Source: an uncultured Thermoanaerobacteraceae bacterium
GTDB taxonomy: Bacteria > Bacillota > DSM-12270 > Thermacetogeniales > Thermacetogeniaceae
Direction: 5' to 3'
NCBI GenBank assembly: GCA_937914965.1
Contig: CALGIY010000122.1
Location: 1 to 6,302, forward strand
DNA: 6,302 nucleotides
Positions 1 to 6,302 of the stretch are shown piece by piece; positions within the stretch are counted from its first letter, which is position 1, and each line of letters begins with the position of its first letter. A model generated the notes under the pieces. The model did not search any database. It saw nothing but the letters and a program-made list of their open reading frames with translations, and was not told the DNA's origin. A program made the translations under genes and the position numbers.

Positions 1-57
1 GTAGACGGGCTCCTGCGGGGAGACTACCAGAGCCGCATGAACGGTTATTCGACCGCG
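1..57 (+). CDS. Phage portal protein fragment, HK97-like (both ends missing)
   Basis: Frame 1 is open from the window edge and reads VDGLLRGDYQSRMNGYSTA. This matches the conserved stretch near the C-terminal part of HK97-family portal proteins, where a D-LLRGD-Y-SRM-GY pattern is normally followed by a Q-NG-x-x-x-NE/D-xR motif. That continuation is absent: after about base 57 the frame reads PASFVYC and soon hits a stop, while frame 2 becomes WhiA. The portal protein forms the dodecameric ring through which DNA enters the phage capsid. Only 19 residues are present, so the family call rests on one motif. The high G+C here contrasts with the sequence that follows, which suggests foreign DNA joined at this end of the window rather than a prophage next to whiA. 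Confidence 0.5.
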
Positions 58-67
58 CCGGCGTCGT
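48..67. other. Probable chimeric junction: phage portal to whiA
   Basis: Frame 1 gives portal-like protein up to about base 57. Frame 2, which has a stop at 38-40, gives WhiA-like protein from about base 60 onward. G+C falls from 39/60 to 26/60 across the boundary. The arginine-rich, CG-rich bases at 50-67 could belong to either source, so the exact breakpoint cannot be placed more finely. Confidence 0.6.
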
Positions 68-751
68 TTGTTTACTGTCCAGATTCCCTTAAAGCTGCAG
101 CATAAATTTTTGCTCCAGGAGTTGGGGTTTGTTGACGATGACCAGGTGCTTCAGGATTCCCTTGATTCTCGTATCCTGGAGAGGAACTGCTGCAGGCGGG
201 CTTTTATGAGAGGTTGTTTTCTTGGCTCCGGTTTCCTGGGGGACCCCACCCGGTCATATCATCTGGAACTGGCTCTCAAAAATCAGGAAGGGGCTGGAGA
301 AGTCATGGAGACCCTGGCTCTTTTTGGGCTGAACCCAAACTGTCGGAAACACCGGGATAGGTATGATATCTACCTCAAAGAGGCGGATCAGGTGGTTGAG
401 TTCCTGCGCATTATTGGGGCCAATCAAGGGGTTCTCCAATTCGAAAACTGCCGGGTGTTCAAAGAGATGCGCAATCAAGTCAATAGGCTTGTAAACTGTG
501 AGACCGCTAATCTGGATAAATCAGTAAAGGCGGGCTTGAAACAGGTTGCTGTAATCAAGGAGATAGATTCGATGGCAGGTCTGAGTATTTTGCGCCCTTC
601 TCTGCGGGAACTGGCACTGCTTCGCTTGTCTTACCCGGAGGCGAGTCTCACTGAACTTGGGAAACTCCTCTCACCATCGCTCAGCAAATCAGGTGTTAAC
701 CACCGCTTCCGGGAGATCTATCAGGTTGCGAAGCAGCTACGGAAAAAGTAG
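59..751 (+). CDS. whiA: DNA-binding protein WhiA, 5'-truncated
   Basis: WhiA is a conserved Gram-positive DNA-binding protein with a degenerate LAGLIDADG homing-endonuclease fold and a C-terminal helix-turn-helix. It is linked to sporulation control in actinomycetes and to cell division and chromosome segregation in Firmicutes. Counting from the TTG at 68, visible family blocks are CCRRAFMRGCFLGSGFLGDP (41-60), SYHLEL (63-68), YLKEADQVVEFLRIIGA (102-118), RNQVNRLVNCETANLDKSV (135-153) and the helix-turn-helix region with SLSKSGVNHRFREI (204-217). Whole WhiA proteins are about 310-330 residues, so roughly the first 90 are missing. The TTG at 68 is almost certainly an internal leucine codon: it lies mid-domain, no Shine-Dalgarno site precedes it, and the frame is open back to the stop at 38-40. 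The truncation comes from the junction near base 57, not from mutation. The C-terminus is intact. Confidence 0.93.
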   Translation, partial: RRRLFTVQIPLKLQHKFLLQELGFVDDDQVLQDSLDSRILERNCCRRAFMRGCFLGSGFLGDPTRSYHLELALKNQEGAGEVMETLALFGLNPNCRKHRDRYDIYLKEADQVVEFLRIIGANQGVLQFENCRVFKEMRNQVNRLVNCETANLDKSVKAGLKQVAVIKEIDSMAGLSILRPSLRELALLRLSYPEASLTELGKLLSPSLSKSGVNHRFREIYQVAKQLRKK

Positions 752-801
752 GGCCAGAGATAATCTGACCAATCCAGGTTTACACAGGTGCTAATTGGGA
801 A

Positions 802-847
802 ATAATGGGGGAGTACCCTGGGTACTACAACCGGGTGATAATGGAGG
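802..847 (+). promoter_or_regulatory. Perfect dyad flanked by a direct repeat, upstream of the DUF502 gene
   Basis: The bases at 812-826 read AGTACCCTGGGTACT, two perfect 7-base arms around one central T. The dyad is flanked by a near-duplicate ten-mer, ATAATGGGGG at 802-811 and ATAATGGAGG at 838-847; the second copy contains the Shine-Dalgarno site of the next gene. The dyad could be an operator for a dimeric repressor or a small RNA hairpin placed just before the ribosome binding site. No regulator is identifiable from the sequence, and chance is not excluded for a single 15-base site. Confidence 0.35.
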
Positions 848-853
848 TTATTT

Positions 854-1456
854 ATGTTCTGGAAATTGCTGCGCCGCTATTTTTTTGCCGGAATTCTTAT
901 TCTTTTACCGATCATTATCACAGGTTACATTATCATCTTTGCCTTTAACCTGGTGGATGGTATTCTGCGCAATTTGATTCAGTATATTGCGGGGCGTCCG
1001 CTGCCTGGTCTGGGTTTTTTGATTATCATTGTCCTGATCATTTTTGCGGGAGCTGTAGGAACAAATGTATTTGGGAAAAAACTGCTCCACTTCGGTGATG
1101 GGATCTTTCAACGCATACCTATTGTTAAAACCATTTACACAGCGACCAAACAGGTGATGGAAGCGTTTACCCCGCAGCGCCGGGCGGCTTTTCAGCATGT
1201 GGTCATGATAGAATACCCTCGTAAAGGGGTTTACTCTCTGGGCTTTGTGACTGGTGAGGCGCCTGCAGAGATCGAAGATAAAGTACAGGATGATCTAGTA
1301 AATGTCTATCTTCCAACCACACCTCCCACCCAAGGATACTTTTTAATGGTGCCCCGGCAGGATGTTAACTTTTTGGAAATGAGTGTAGAGGATGGATTTA
1401 AGCTGCTCATTTCTGCGGGGATCATTACATCGGCCCCTTCTTACCAGAAGAAATAG
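854..1456 (+). CDS. DUF502 family membrane protein
   Basis: This 200-residue protein belongs to the DUF502 family, which is widespread in bacteria and related to the plant COV/LCV membrane proteins; its biochemical role is unknown. Two hydrophobic segments are visible, about residues 9-34 (FFAGILILLPIIITGYIIIF) and 52-74 (GLGFLIIIVLIIFAGAVGTN), followed by a mostly soluble C-terminal part. Family-typical blocks are RIPIVKTIYTATKQVMEAF (87-105), TTPPTQGYFLMVP (155-167) and MSVEDGFKLLISAGI (176-190). The length is normal for the family. The ATG at 854 is supported by GGAGG at 843-847 with a 6-base gap and by the usual short basic N-terminus (MFWKLLRRYF). It lies 102 bases after whiA on the same strand with no terminator seen between, so cotranscription is possible. 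No function should be inferred from its neighbours. Confidence 0.9.
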   Translation: MFWKLLRRYFFAGILILLPIIITGYIIIFAFNLVDGILRNLIQYIAGRPLPGLGFLIIIVLIIFAGAVGTNVFGKKLLHFGDGIFQRIPIVKTIYTATKQVMEAFTPQRRAAFQHVVMIEYPRKGVYSLGFVTGEAPAEIEDKVQDDLVNVYLPTTPPTQGYFLMVPRQDVNFLEMSVEDGFKLLISAGIITSAPSYQKK

Positions 1457-1489
1457 CTGCTATAAAAACCCCCCGCAGGAAAATGGACA

Positions 1490-1525
1490 TTGTCATTGTC
1501 ACTGTTAGTTTTCCGAGCATATCTT
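1490..1525 (+). promoter_or_regulatory. Possible sigma-A promoter for rpoN
   Basis: The 141-base gap before rpoN contains a tandem repeat TTGTCATTGTCA (1490-1501), giving two overlapping candidate -35 boxes. The better placed one, 1496-1501, is 18 bases from TATCTT at 1520-1525, a 4/6 match to the -10 consensus. The rest of the gap holds only an imperfect GTTAA...TTAAC dyad at 1553-1572 and no terminator for the upstream gene. This is a weak call from consensus matching alone. Confidence 0.3.
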
Positions 1526-1597
1526 ATTAGAAAGAAGCAGGAATCTTGTCATGTTAAGGAGAATTCTTTAACTTGAAAAGGTGGGTGAGGGTACTGT

Positions 1598-3004
1598 ATG
1601 CGCTTAAGCTATGGAATGAAACTGGAACAAGCACAAAAGTTGATTATGACTCCAGAACTGCGCCAGGCGATTATGGTGCTGCAGTTGTCAGCAGTGGATC
1701 TTGTACAGTATGTAGAAAATGTTATGCTGGAGAACCCTCTTCTTGAGGTGACCGAAGAAAACACTGAAGAAACTGAGCCTTCCAAAGATGAAAATGATGA
1801 TTTTACCCAAGAGTGGAGTGATTATCTTGCTGAGTGTGGCCAGGTTGATCGTTCCTTTGACCGGGCCTGGAATGGTCAGGAAGAGAAAGAACGCTACAAT
1901 TTGGAGCATTTTGTTGCTCAGTTGCCCACTTTGCAGGATCACCTCTACCTCCAAATGCGGCTTTCGCTCTCTGATCCAAAAGACATCGATGTTGGGGAAT
2001 TTCTCATTGGAAACATCAATGACCGCGGTTATTTAAATATTAGTCTTGACGAAGTACAGAAGGTGTCAGGATATTCTGAGCAGGAAACAGAACGCATCCT
2101 GCAGGTTATCCAGTCCCTTGACCCTCCTGGTGTAGGGGCTCGGGACCTTCAGGAATGTCTTCTTATCCAGTTGGACCAGCGTGGTCAGCGCACACCTGTA
2201 TTAGAGAAGATCATTAACTTCTTCCTGGACGATCTTGCCAATGGTAACCTGCTTAAAATCTCCACATCCCTAGGGATAACCGTACAGGAAGTTCAGCATC
2301 AGACTGATTTGATCAAGACATTAGACCCCATACCAGGCCGCAATTTTTCCCGCTCTGGGGAAAACCGTTATATCAAACCCGATGTAGTTATCAAGAAGAT
2401 TAATGATGAGTATGTTATTCTAGTGAATGATATTGCTGTGCCTCGTCTGATGATTAACAGCAGATACCAGATTCTTTTGAACAACAAACAGTCTCACTGC
2501 GACCCGGGAACAGTTCAGTTCGTCCAGAACAAGATGAAGTCTGCCCTGTGGTTGATTCGCAGCATTGAACAGAGAAGACTCACCCTTTACCGGGTTGTCA
2601 ACTGCATCGTGGATTACCAGCGCGAATTTTTGGATAATGGTATTAAATCCTTGAAACCCCTAAATCTCAAGCAAATTGCCGAGACGGCTGAAATACATGA
2701 ATCCACTGTGAGCCGAGCCATCGCTAACAAGTACATTCAGACTCCCCAAGGGCTTTTCGATCTCAAGTTCTTTTTTACTAGCGGTGTGGAAAATGTTGCT
2801 GCCGGAGAGATGGTGGCTGCGGAAAGCATCAAACAGGTTATGAAAGAACTTATTTCCAGTGAGGATCCCTACCAGCCTTACAGTGACCAGCAGCTTTGTG
2901 ATACGCTGCAGTCAAGGGGGGTCGATATTGCCCGGAGAACAGTAGCGAAATACAGGAATGAGATTGGAATCCCTCCTATGCGGCAGCGGAAGCGTTACCG
3001 TTGA
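1598..3004 (+). CDS. rpoN: RNA polymerase sigma-54 factor (RpoN/SigL)
   Basis: This is sigma-54, the alternative sigma factor that directs core RNA polymerase to -24/-12 promoters and needs an ATP-driven enhancer-binding activator to open DNA. At 468 residues it is complete. Region I is glutamine- and leucine-rich (QAQKLIMTPELRQAIMVLQL at 11-30, followed by NPLLE at 46-50). An acidic region II follows (about 51-70). The core-binding domain includes GYLNISLDEV (144-153) and SLDPPGVGARDLQECL (173-188). The helix-turn-helix is around LNLKQIAETAEIHESTVSRA (355-374), and the RpoN box reads ARRTVAKYR (445-453) close to the C-terminus. The ATG at 1598 is the first start after an in-frame TGA at 1586-1588 and follows GTGAGGG (1585-1591); an ATG at 1616 is an alternative six codons in. 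The gene ends at a strong terminator and so is separate from gap downstream. Which sigma-54 genes it controls cannot be told here. Confidence 0.97.
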   Translation: MRLSYGMKLEQAQKLIMTPELRQAIMVLQLSAVDLVQYVENVMLENPLLEVTEENTEETEPSKDENDDFTQEWSDYLAECGQVDRSFDRAWNGQEEKERYNLEHFVAQLPTLQDHLYLQMRLSLSDPKDIDVGEFLIGNINDRGYLNISLDEVQKVSGYSEQETERILQVIQSLDPPGVGARDLQECLLIQLDQRGQRTPVLEKIINFFLDDLANGNLLKISTSLGITVQEVQHQTDLIKTLDPIPGRNFSRSGENRYIKPDVVIKKINDEYVILVNDIAVPRLMINSRYQILLNNKQSHCDPGTVQFVQNKMKSALWLIRSIEQRRLTLYRVVNCIVDYQREFLDNGIKSLKPLNLKQIAETAEIHESTVSRAIANKYIQTPQGLFDLKFFFTSGVENVAAGEMVAAESIKQVMKELISSEDPYQPYSDQQLCDTLQSRGVDIARRTVAKYRNEIGIPPMRQRKRYR

Positions 3005-3036
3005 TTTTGCAGACGTAATTTTGATGTCGATCTTCC

Positions 3037-3060
3037 AGGCGCAATTTTGCGCCTTTTTTT
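3037..3060 (+). terminator. Rho-independent terminator of rpoN
   Basis: AGGCGCAA (3037-3044) pairs perfectly with TTGCGCCT (3047-3054); with the inner A-T pairs open this is a compact GC-rich stem with a small loop. It runs directly into seven T residues (3054-3060). It begins 32 bases after the rpoN stop, the expected position and form for an intrinsic terminator separating rpoN from the gap-pgk unit. Confidence 0.9.
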
Positions 3061-3071
3061 CATTGTCTGGG

Positions 3072-3099
3072 TTGCATTGCCAATTAAATAGTATATAAT
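3072..3099 (+). promoter_or_regulatory. Sigma-A type promoter of gap-pgk
   Basis: TTGCAT at 3072-3077 (a 4/6 match to the -35 box) is 16 bases from a perfect TATAAT at 3094-3099. It lies just after the rpoN terminator and upstream of gap on the same strand. Transcription would start near 3106, leaving a leader of about 170 nt before the gap start. A second TATAAT at 3188-3193 lies inside the downstream inverted-repeat arm but has no good -35 partner. Confidence 0.65.
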
Positions 3100-3115
3100 T
3101 TTAGGTGAAATGTTA

Positions 3116-3196
3116 TGTATTATATAGGCCATTTTAACTAATTTTGTAGCAGGACTCAGCAACATGATCCTCAAAGACAGTGACCTATATAATGCA
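3116..3196 (+). repeat. Widely spaced inverted repeat in the gap leader
   Basis: TGTATTATATAGG at 3116-3128 is the inverse complement of CCTATATAATGCA at 3184-3196 apart from one T-G position; ten consecutive base pairs in the middle are exact. The arms are 55 bases apart and lie wholly inside the predicted gap 5' leader. They could fold the leader RNA into a long-stem structure or act as two half-sites for a looping DNA-binding regulator. The arms are A+T-rich, so chance matching is more likely than for GC-rich arms. I see no match to the CggR operator pattern known upstream of gapA in Bacillus. Confidence 0.5.
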
Positions 3197-3258
3197 GGGA
3201 ATGTTTACATACTATAAGTACTGGACGTGGTTACACTTTTTATTGTTCCAAATATTGA

Positions 3259-4284
<1,026 letters not shown>

Positions 4285-4291
4285 GACGCTG

Positions 4292-4300
4292 AAAGGTGGG
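4292..4300 (+). promoter_or_regulatory. Ribosome binding site fixing the TTG start of pgk
   Basis: AAAGGTGGG at 4292-4300 lies 8 bases before the TTG at 4309. No ATG or GTG lies in frame between the gap stop and this TTG, and the residues that follow (ELKTIKTLD) match the normal PGK N-terminus, so the TTG start is well supported. Confidence 0.75.
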
Positions 4301-4308
4301 GTCGGGAT

Positions 4309-5502
4309 TTGGAACTGAAGACCATCAAAACACTGGATATACAAGGAAAAAAGGTGCTTGTTCGGGTTGACTTTAATGTTCCTCTAGACGAACAGGGTAA
4401 GGTGGCAGATGACACCAGGATTGTGGCCACTCTGCCTACAATAGAATATCTCCTGGACAAAGGGGCTAAAGTTATTCTGATGAGTCATTTGGGTCGACCA
4501 AAGGGTAAAGTAGTAGAGAAACTGCGCCTTAGTGATGTCGCCAGGCGGCTGGGAGAGCTGCTTGGAACAAATGTTAGCAAAGTCGATGACTGCATTGGAC
4601 CAGAAGCAGCCAAAGCAGTGGAGTCCTTAAAGCAAGGGGAAGTTCTTCTCCTGGAAAACCTCCGGTTTCACCCGGAGGAAGAGAAAAATGACCCGGAGTT
4701 TGCTAGAGGTTTGGCATCTCTGGCTGATCTCTATGTTAATGATGCCTTTGGTACCGCCCACCGCGCCCAGGCCTCGACCCATGGCGTGATTCGTTTTGCC
4801 CCGGTCGCGGCCGGCGGCCCGCTGCTGATGGCCGAGCTGGATGCGCTGGACAAGGCGCTGGCCAAGCCGGCGCGCCCGTTGCTGGCGATCGTGGCCGGCT
4901 CCAAGGTCTCGACCAAGCTGGAGCTGCTGTCCAGCCTGGTTGGCAAGGTGGACCAGCTGATCGTCGGTGGCGGCATCGCCAACACCTTCATCGCGGCCGA
5001 AGGCCATGGCGTGGGCAAGTCGCTGGTCGAGAACGACCTGCTCGACACCGCGCGCAAGATCGAGGCCGATGCCAAGGCCCGCGGCGCCGAAATCCCGCTG
5101 CCGACCGACGTGGTGGTGGCACCGGCATTTGCCGCTGACGCCCCGGCCACGATCAAGGCTGTGGATGCCGTGGGTGCCGACGACATGATCCTGGATATCG
5201 GCCCGCAGACGGCCGCACAGTACGCCGAACTGATCGCCAAGGCGGGCACTGTGGTCTGGAACGGCCCGGTCGGCGTGTTCGAGTTCGACGCCTTCGGCAA
5301 GGGTACTGAAGCGCTGGCCAAGGCCATCGCCAGCTCCAAGGCGTTCTCGATTGCCGGCGGTGGTGACACCCTGGCCGCCGTGGACAAGTACGGCATCGCC
5401 AAGGAAGTGAGCTACATCTCCACCGGCGGCGGCGCGTTCCTGGAGTTCCTGGAAGGCAAGACCCTGCCGGCGGTGGCCGCGCTGGAGGCCCGCGGCCAGT
5501 GA
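4309..5502 (+). CDS. pgk: Phosphoglycerate kinase, hybrid of two sources
   Basis: PGK transfers the acyl phosphate of 1,3-bisphosphoglycerate to ADP, giving ATP and 3-phosphoglycerate. The 397-residue frame has normal length and all main motifs: VRVDFNVP (18-25), DDTR with Arg37, SHLGRPKG (59-66), [10 protein letters not shown] (144-153), GSKVSTK (198-204), GGGIANTF (220-227), WNGPVGVFE (317-325) and GGGDT (350-354). The two parts differ sharply. Codons 1 to about 147 use moderate-GC, A/T-tolerant codons and resemble clostridial PGK. From about codon 150 nearly every third position is G or C, and the protein ([24 protein letters not shown], split here as [15 protein letters not shown] at 156-170 and PLLMAELDA at 171-179) resembles Xanthomonadaceae PGK. 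The switch falls in the most conserved motif and keeps frame. The start is the TTG at 4309, 24 bases after gap. The protein probably does not exist in any single organism; tpiA, often next in clostridia, is lost. Confidence 0.9.
   Translation: MELKTIKTLDIQGKKVLVRVDFNVPLDEQGKVADDTRIVATLPTIEYLLDKGAKVILMSHLGRPKGKVVEKLRLSDVARRLGELLGTNVSKVDDCIGPEAAKAVESLKQGEVLLLENLRFHPEEEKNDPEFARGLASLADLYVNDAFGTAHRAQASTHGVIRFAPVAAGGPLLMAELDALDKALAKPARPLLAIVAGSKVSTKLELLSSLVGKVDQLIVGGGIANTFIAAEGHGVGKSLVENDLLDTARKIEADAKARGAEIPLPTDVVVAPAFAADAPATIKAVDAVGADDMILDIGPQTAAQYAELIAKAGTVVWNGPVGVFEFDAFGKGTEALAKAIASSKAFSIAGGGDTLAAVDKYGIAKEVSYISTGGGAFLEFLEGKTLPAVAALEARGQ
4738..4767. other. Probable chimeric junction inside pgk
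   Basis: These bases encode [10 protein letters not shown], a near-invariant PGK motif. Codon use is mixed and A/T-tolerant on the left (AAT, GAT, TTT, GGT) and almost wholly G/C-ending on the right from GCC CAC CGC onward. G+C is 25/60 at 4441-4500 and 46/60 at 4801-4860. A crossover in a motif that two species share at DNA level explains why the frame is kept. Confidence 0.85.
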
Positions 5503-5636
5503 GCCGGGATGTGTTCTTCTTCGATCTGGACGGCACGCTGATTGATTCGGCCGTCGGGATCACCCGCTGCGTGGCCTACGCACTGGAGAAGATGCAGCAA
5601 CCGGTGCCGCCGGAGGCCGCGCTGCGCAAGTGGATC
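5499..5636 (+). CDS. HAD-family phosphatase, N-terminal fragment (phosphoglycolate phosphatase-like)
   Basis: The first 46 residues contain HAD motif [13 protein letters not shown], with nucleophile Asp9 and general acid/base Asp11, followed by [27 protein letters not shown], the start of the helical cap region typical of Gph/PGPase-like proteins. Family members have about 210-230 residues; motifs II, III and IV are missing because the sequence changes to XerC after the Trp-Ile codons. Translation starts at GTG 5499, overlapping the pgk stop in a GTGA, with GGAGG at 5484-5488 inside pgk, so it appears translationally coupled to pgk in its source genome. The substrate cannot be determined from this fragment; phosphoglycolate is only one possibility. 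The codon style matches the 3' part of pgk, and both belong to the same Xanthomonadaceae-like segment. Confidence 0.75.
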
Positions 5637-5642
5637 GAGGTG
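5625..5642. other. Probable chimeric junction: HAD phosphatase to xerC
   Basis: Residues up to RKWI (43-46 of the frame) fit a HAD phosphatase, where Gly-Pro usually follows. From EVRPQLAP (47-54) the frame fits the XerC stretch that commonly reads W-[IL]-E-x-R-x-QLA. The short W-I/L-(E) coding stretch is common to both families, so the breakpoint is ambiguous by a few bases and the frame is kept by chance or by microhomology. Confidence 0.75.
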
Positions 5643-5972
5643 CGCCCGCAGCTCGCGCCGCCCTCGCCGATGCCCGAAGACGCCGCCGCGCTGTTTCTGG
5701 GCGCACGCGGACGCCGCATTTCGCCGCGTGTGGTGCAGTTGCAGCTCGCACGCATCGCGCAGACGGCCGGGGTGCCCACGCATGTGCATCCTCACGTCTT
5801 GCGCCACAGTTTTGCCAGCCACGTGTTGCAGTCCGCGCAGGACCTGCGCGCCGTGCAAGAGATGCTGGGCCACGCCAACATCTCGACCACGCAAATCTAC
5901 ACGCGGCTGGACTTCCAGCATCTGGCCAAGGCCTACGACCAGGCGCATCCGCGCGCCGGGCGCAAGTCCTGA
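5637..5972 (+). CDS. xerC: Tyrosine recombinase XerC, C-terminal fragment
   Basis: XerC acts with XerD at dif to resolve chromosome dimers at the septum. Numbered in the joined frame, the catalytic part shows HVLRH (99-103, with His99 and Arg102), LGHANI (123-128, with His125) and the nucleophile Tyr134 in [10 protein letters not shown]. The end, [17 protein letters not shown], is typical of Xer proteins. Only about 111 of the usual 300-330 residues remain; the N-terminal SAM-like DNA-binding domain, the first catalytic Arg and the catalytic Lys are lost to the junction. The wording of the block [20 protein letters not shown] fits Burkholderiales XerC better than Xanthomonadaceae XerC, so this piece probably comes from a source different from the pgk 3' part. 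It has no start of its own here. It is convergent with the nickel transporter fragment 38 bases downstream. Confidence 0.88.
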   Translation, partial: EVRPQLAPPSPMPEDAAALFLGARGRRISPRVVQLQLARIAQTAGVPTHVHPHVLRHSFASHVLQSAQDLRAVQEMLGHANISTTQIYTRLDFQHLAKAYDQAHPRAGRKS

Positions 5973-5976
5973 CACC

Positions 5977-5991
5977 CGCGGCCACGCCGCG
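5977..5991. terminator. GC-rich hairpin between convergent genes, possible terminator
   Basis: CGCGGC (5977-5982) and GCCGCG (5986-5991) form a perfect 6-base-pair stem with a CAC loop, between the xerC stop and the end of the minus-strand transporter gene. There is no T tract on either side, so it does not have the standard intrinsic terminator form. The position between convergent genes is its main support. Confidence 0.3.
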
Positions 5992-6010
5992 AGTTGCCCG
6001 TCATCGACCG

Positions 6011-6302
6011 CTAGCCGCCCGCGGCGACCATGCCGCCCAGCAGCATCACCCCCAGCAACAGCACGGCAGTCGCCCCCAACGCCTCGATGCCATAACGCAG
6101 CCATGCCGCGCCCGCGCTGGACATGCGGCTGCCCAGGCGCGTGGCGGCGCCCCCGGCCGCGACGGCCAGGCAGGCCAGCGCCGCCACCGTCAGGCCCGTG
6201 CCCAGGCCCATCGCCAGCGCCGACGCCACGCCCGCCAGGAAGAATCCCTGCGACAGCGCGAACACCAGCACGATCAGCGCGCCGCTGCATGGGCGCAGGC
6301 CC
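6011..6302 (-). CDS. NicO/RcnA-type nickel/cobalt transporter, C-terminal fragment
   Basis: On the minus strand the frame enters from the right edge and reads GLRPCSGALIVLVFALSQG, the conserved RPCSGALIVL block of NicO/RcnA-like nickel/cobalt transporters. At least two further hydrophobic stretches follow: FFLAGVASALAMGLGTGLTV, and AWLRYGIEALGATAVLLLGV leading to MLLGGMVAAGG at the end. It stops at TAG (6013-6011). The GTG at 6271-6269 is internal: the frame is open to the edge and the conserved motif lies upstream of it. About 96 residues are visible out of a usual 300 or more, so the N-terminal transmembrane helices and any histidine-rich loop lie outside the window. The family moves Ni2+ or Co2+ across the inner membrane, with RcnA itself an efflux protein; direction and metal cannot be decided from this part. 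Codon use matches the xerC fragment. Confidence 0.8.
   Translation of the reverse strand, partial: GLRPCSGALIVLVFALSQGFFLAGVASALAMGLGTGLTVAALACLAVAAGGAATRLGSRMSSAGAAWLRYGIEALGATAVLLLGVMLLGGMVAAGG

Noticed and set aside
795..977. 60-residue ORF starting at a TTG and overlapping the DUF502 gene
   Set aside because: It overlaps the well-supported DUF502 gene in another frame, begins at a TTG with no good ribosome binding site, and shows no family motif.
1553..1572. GTTAA...TTAAC dyad upstream of rpoN
   Set aside because: The arms are only five A+T-rich bases with a 10-base loop, well within chance expectation; no T tract follows to make it a terminator.
3164..3217. 17-codon ORF in the gap leader (MILKDSDLYNAGNVYIL), considered as a leader peptide
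   Set aside because: It has only a weak AGGA upstream, no run of regulatory codons and no attenuator-like hairpin with a T tract after it. An ORF this short is expected by chance.
4731..5402. 223-residue minus-strand ORF opposite pgk
   Set aside because: It is a Ser/Ala/Pro-rich shadow of the high-GC pgk segment and has no recognisable domain.
5499..5972. A novel HAD-tyrosine recombinase fusion system
   Set aside because: Both halves are truncated in the middle of core domains and lack essential catalytic residues, and other chimeric joins lie in the same window, so an artefact is the simpler explanation.
5412..6290. 292-residue minus-strand ORF across the end of pgk, the HAD/XerC fusion and the transporter
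   Set aside because: It is a GC-rich antisense open frame that crosses two real genes and a chimeric junction. Its composition is low-complexity Arg/Gly/Ala, and the true minus-strand gene at its right end is in a different frame.

Overview
This window is best read as a mosaic of at least four unrelated DNA sources joined end to end, as in a chimeric metagenomic contig. It does not look like one natural locus. Base composition and protein family affinity change together at three points. One-line counts show this directly: positions 1-60 have 39/60 G+C and 61-120 have 26/60; positions 4441-4500 have 25/60 and 4801-4860 have 46/60.

Segment A (1 to about 57) is high-GC and reads in frame 1 as a short piece of an HK97-family phage portal protein. 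Segment B (about 58 to about 4750) is moderate-GC and Firmicutes-like. It probably comes from a Gram-positive clostridial anaerobe, because WhiA, a SigL-type RpoN and a gap-pgk glycolytic operon occur together with strong Shine-Dalgarno sites and a TTG start. It holds a 5'-truncated whiA, a DUF502 membrane protein, rpoN (sigma-54), a clear rho-independent terminator, a strong promoter with a leader of about 170 nt carrying an inverted repeat, then gap (GAPDH) and the first 145-150 codons of pgk. Segment C (about 4750 to about 5636) is high-GC and resembles gammaproteobacteria of the Xanthomonadaceae type. It holds the rest of pgk, continuing in frame, and the start of a HAD-family phosphatase gene overlapping pgk by 4 nt. 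Segment D (about 5637 to 6302) is also high-GC but looks betaproteobacterial (Burkholderiales-like). It holds the C-terminal catalytic third of XerC and, convergently on the minus strand, the C-terminal part of a NicO/RcnA-type nickel/cobalt transporter that runs off the right edge.

In segment B, rpoN encodes the enhancer-dependent sigma factor and ends at its own terminator. The gap-pgk pair starts a separate transcription unit for the two central steps of lower glycolysis: glyceraldehyde-3-phosphate to 1,3-bisphosphoglycerate, then to 3-phosphoglycerate plus ATP. No cggR repressor gene precedes gap; rpoN takes that place.

Two open frames span junctions and would mislead automatic annotation: a full-length-looking pgk (4309-5502) that is probably a hybrid of two species, and a 157-residue ORF (5499-5972) joining a HAD N-terminus to a XerC C-terminus. 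I see no CRISPR array, tRNA, rRNA, insertion sequence or novel defence-type system. The points that merit checking are the junctions, the inverted repeat in the gap leader and a perfect dyad upstream of the DUF502 gene.
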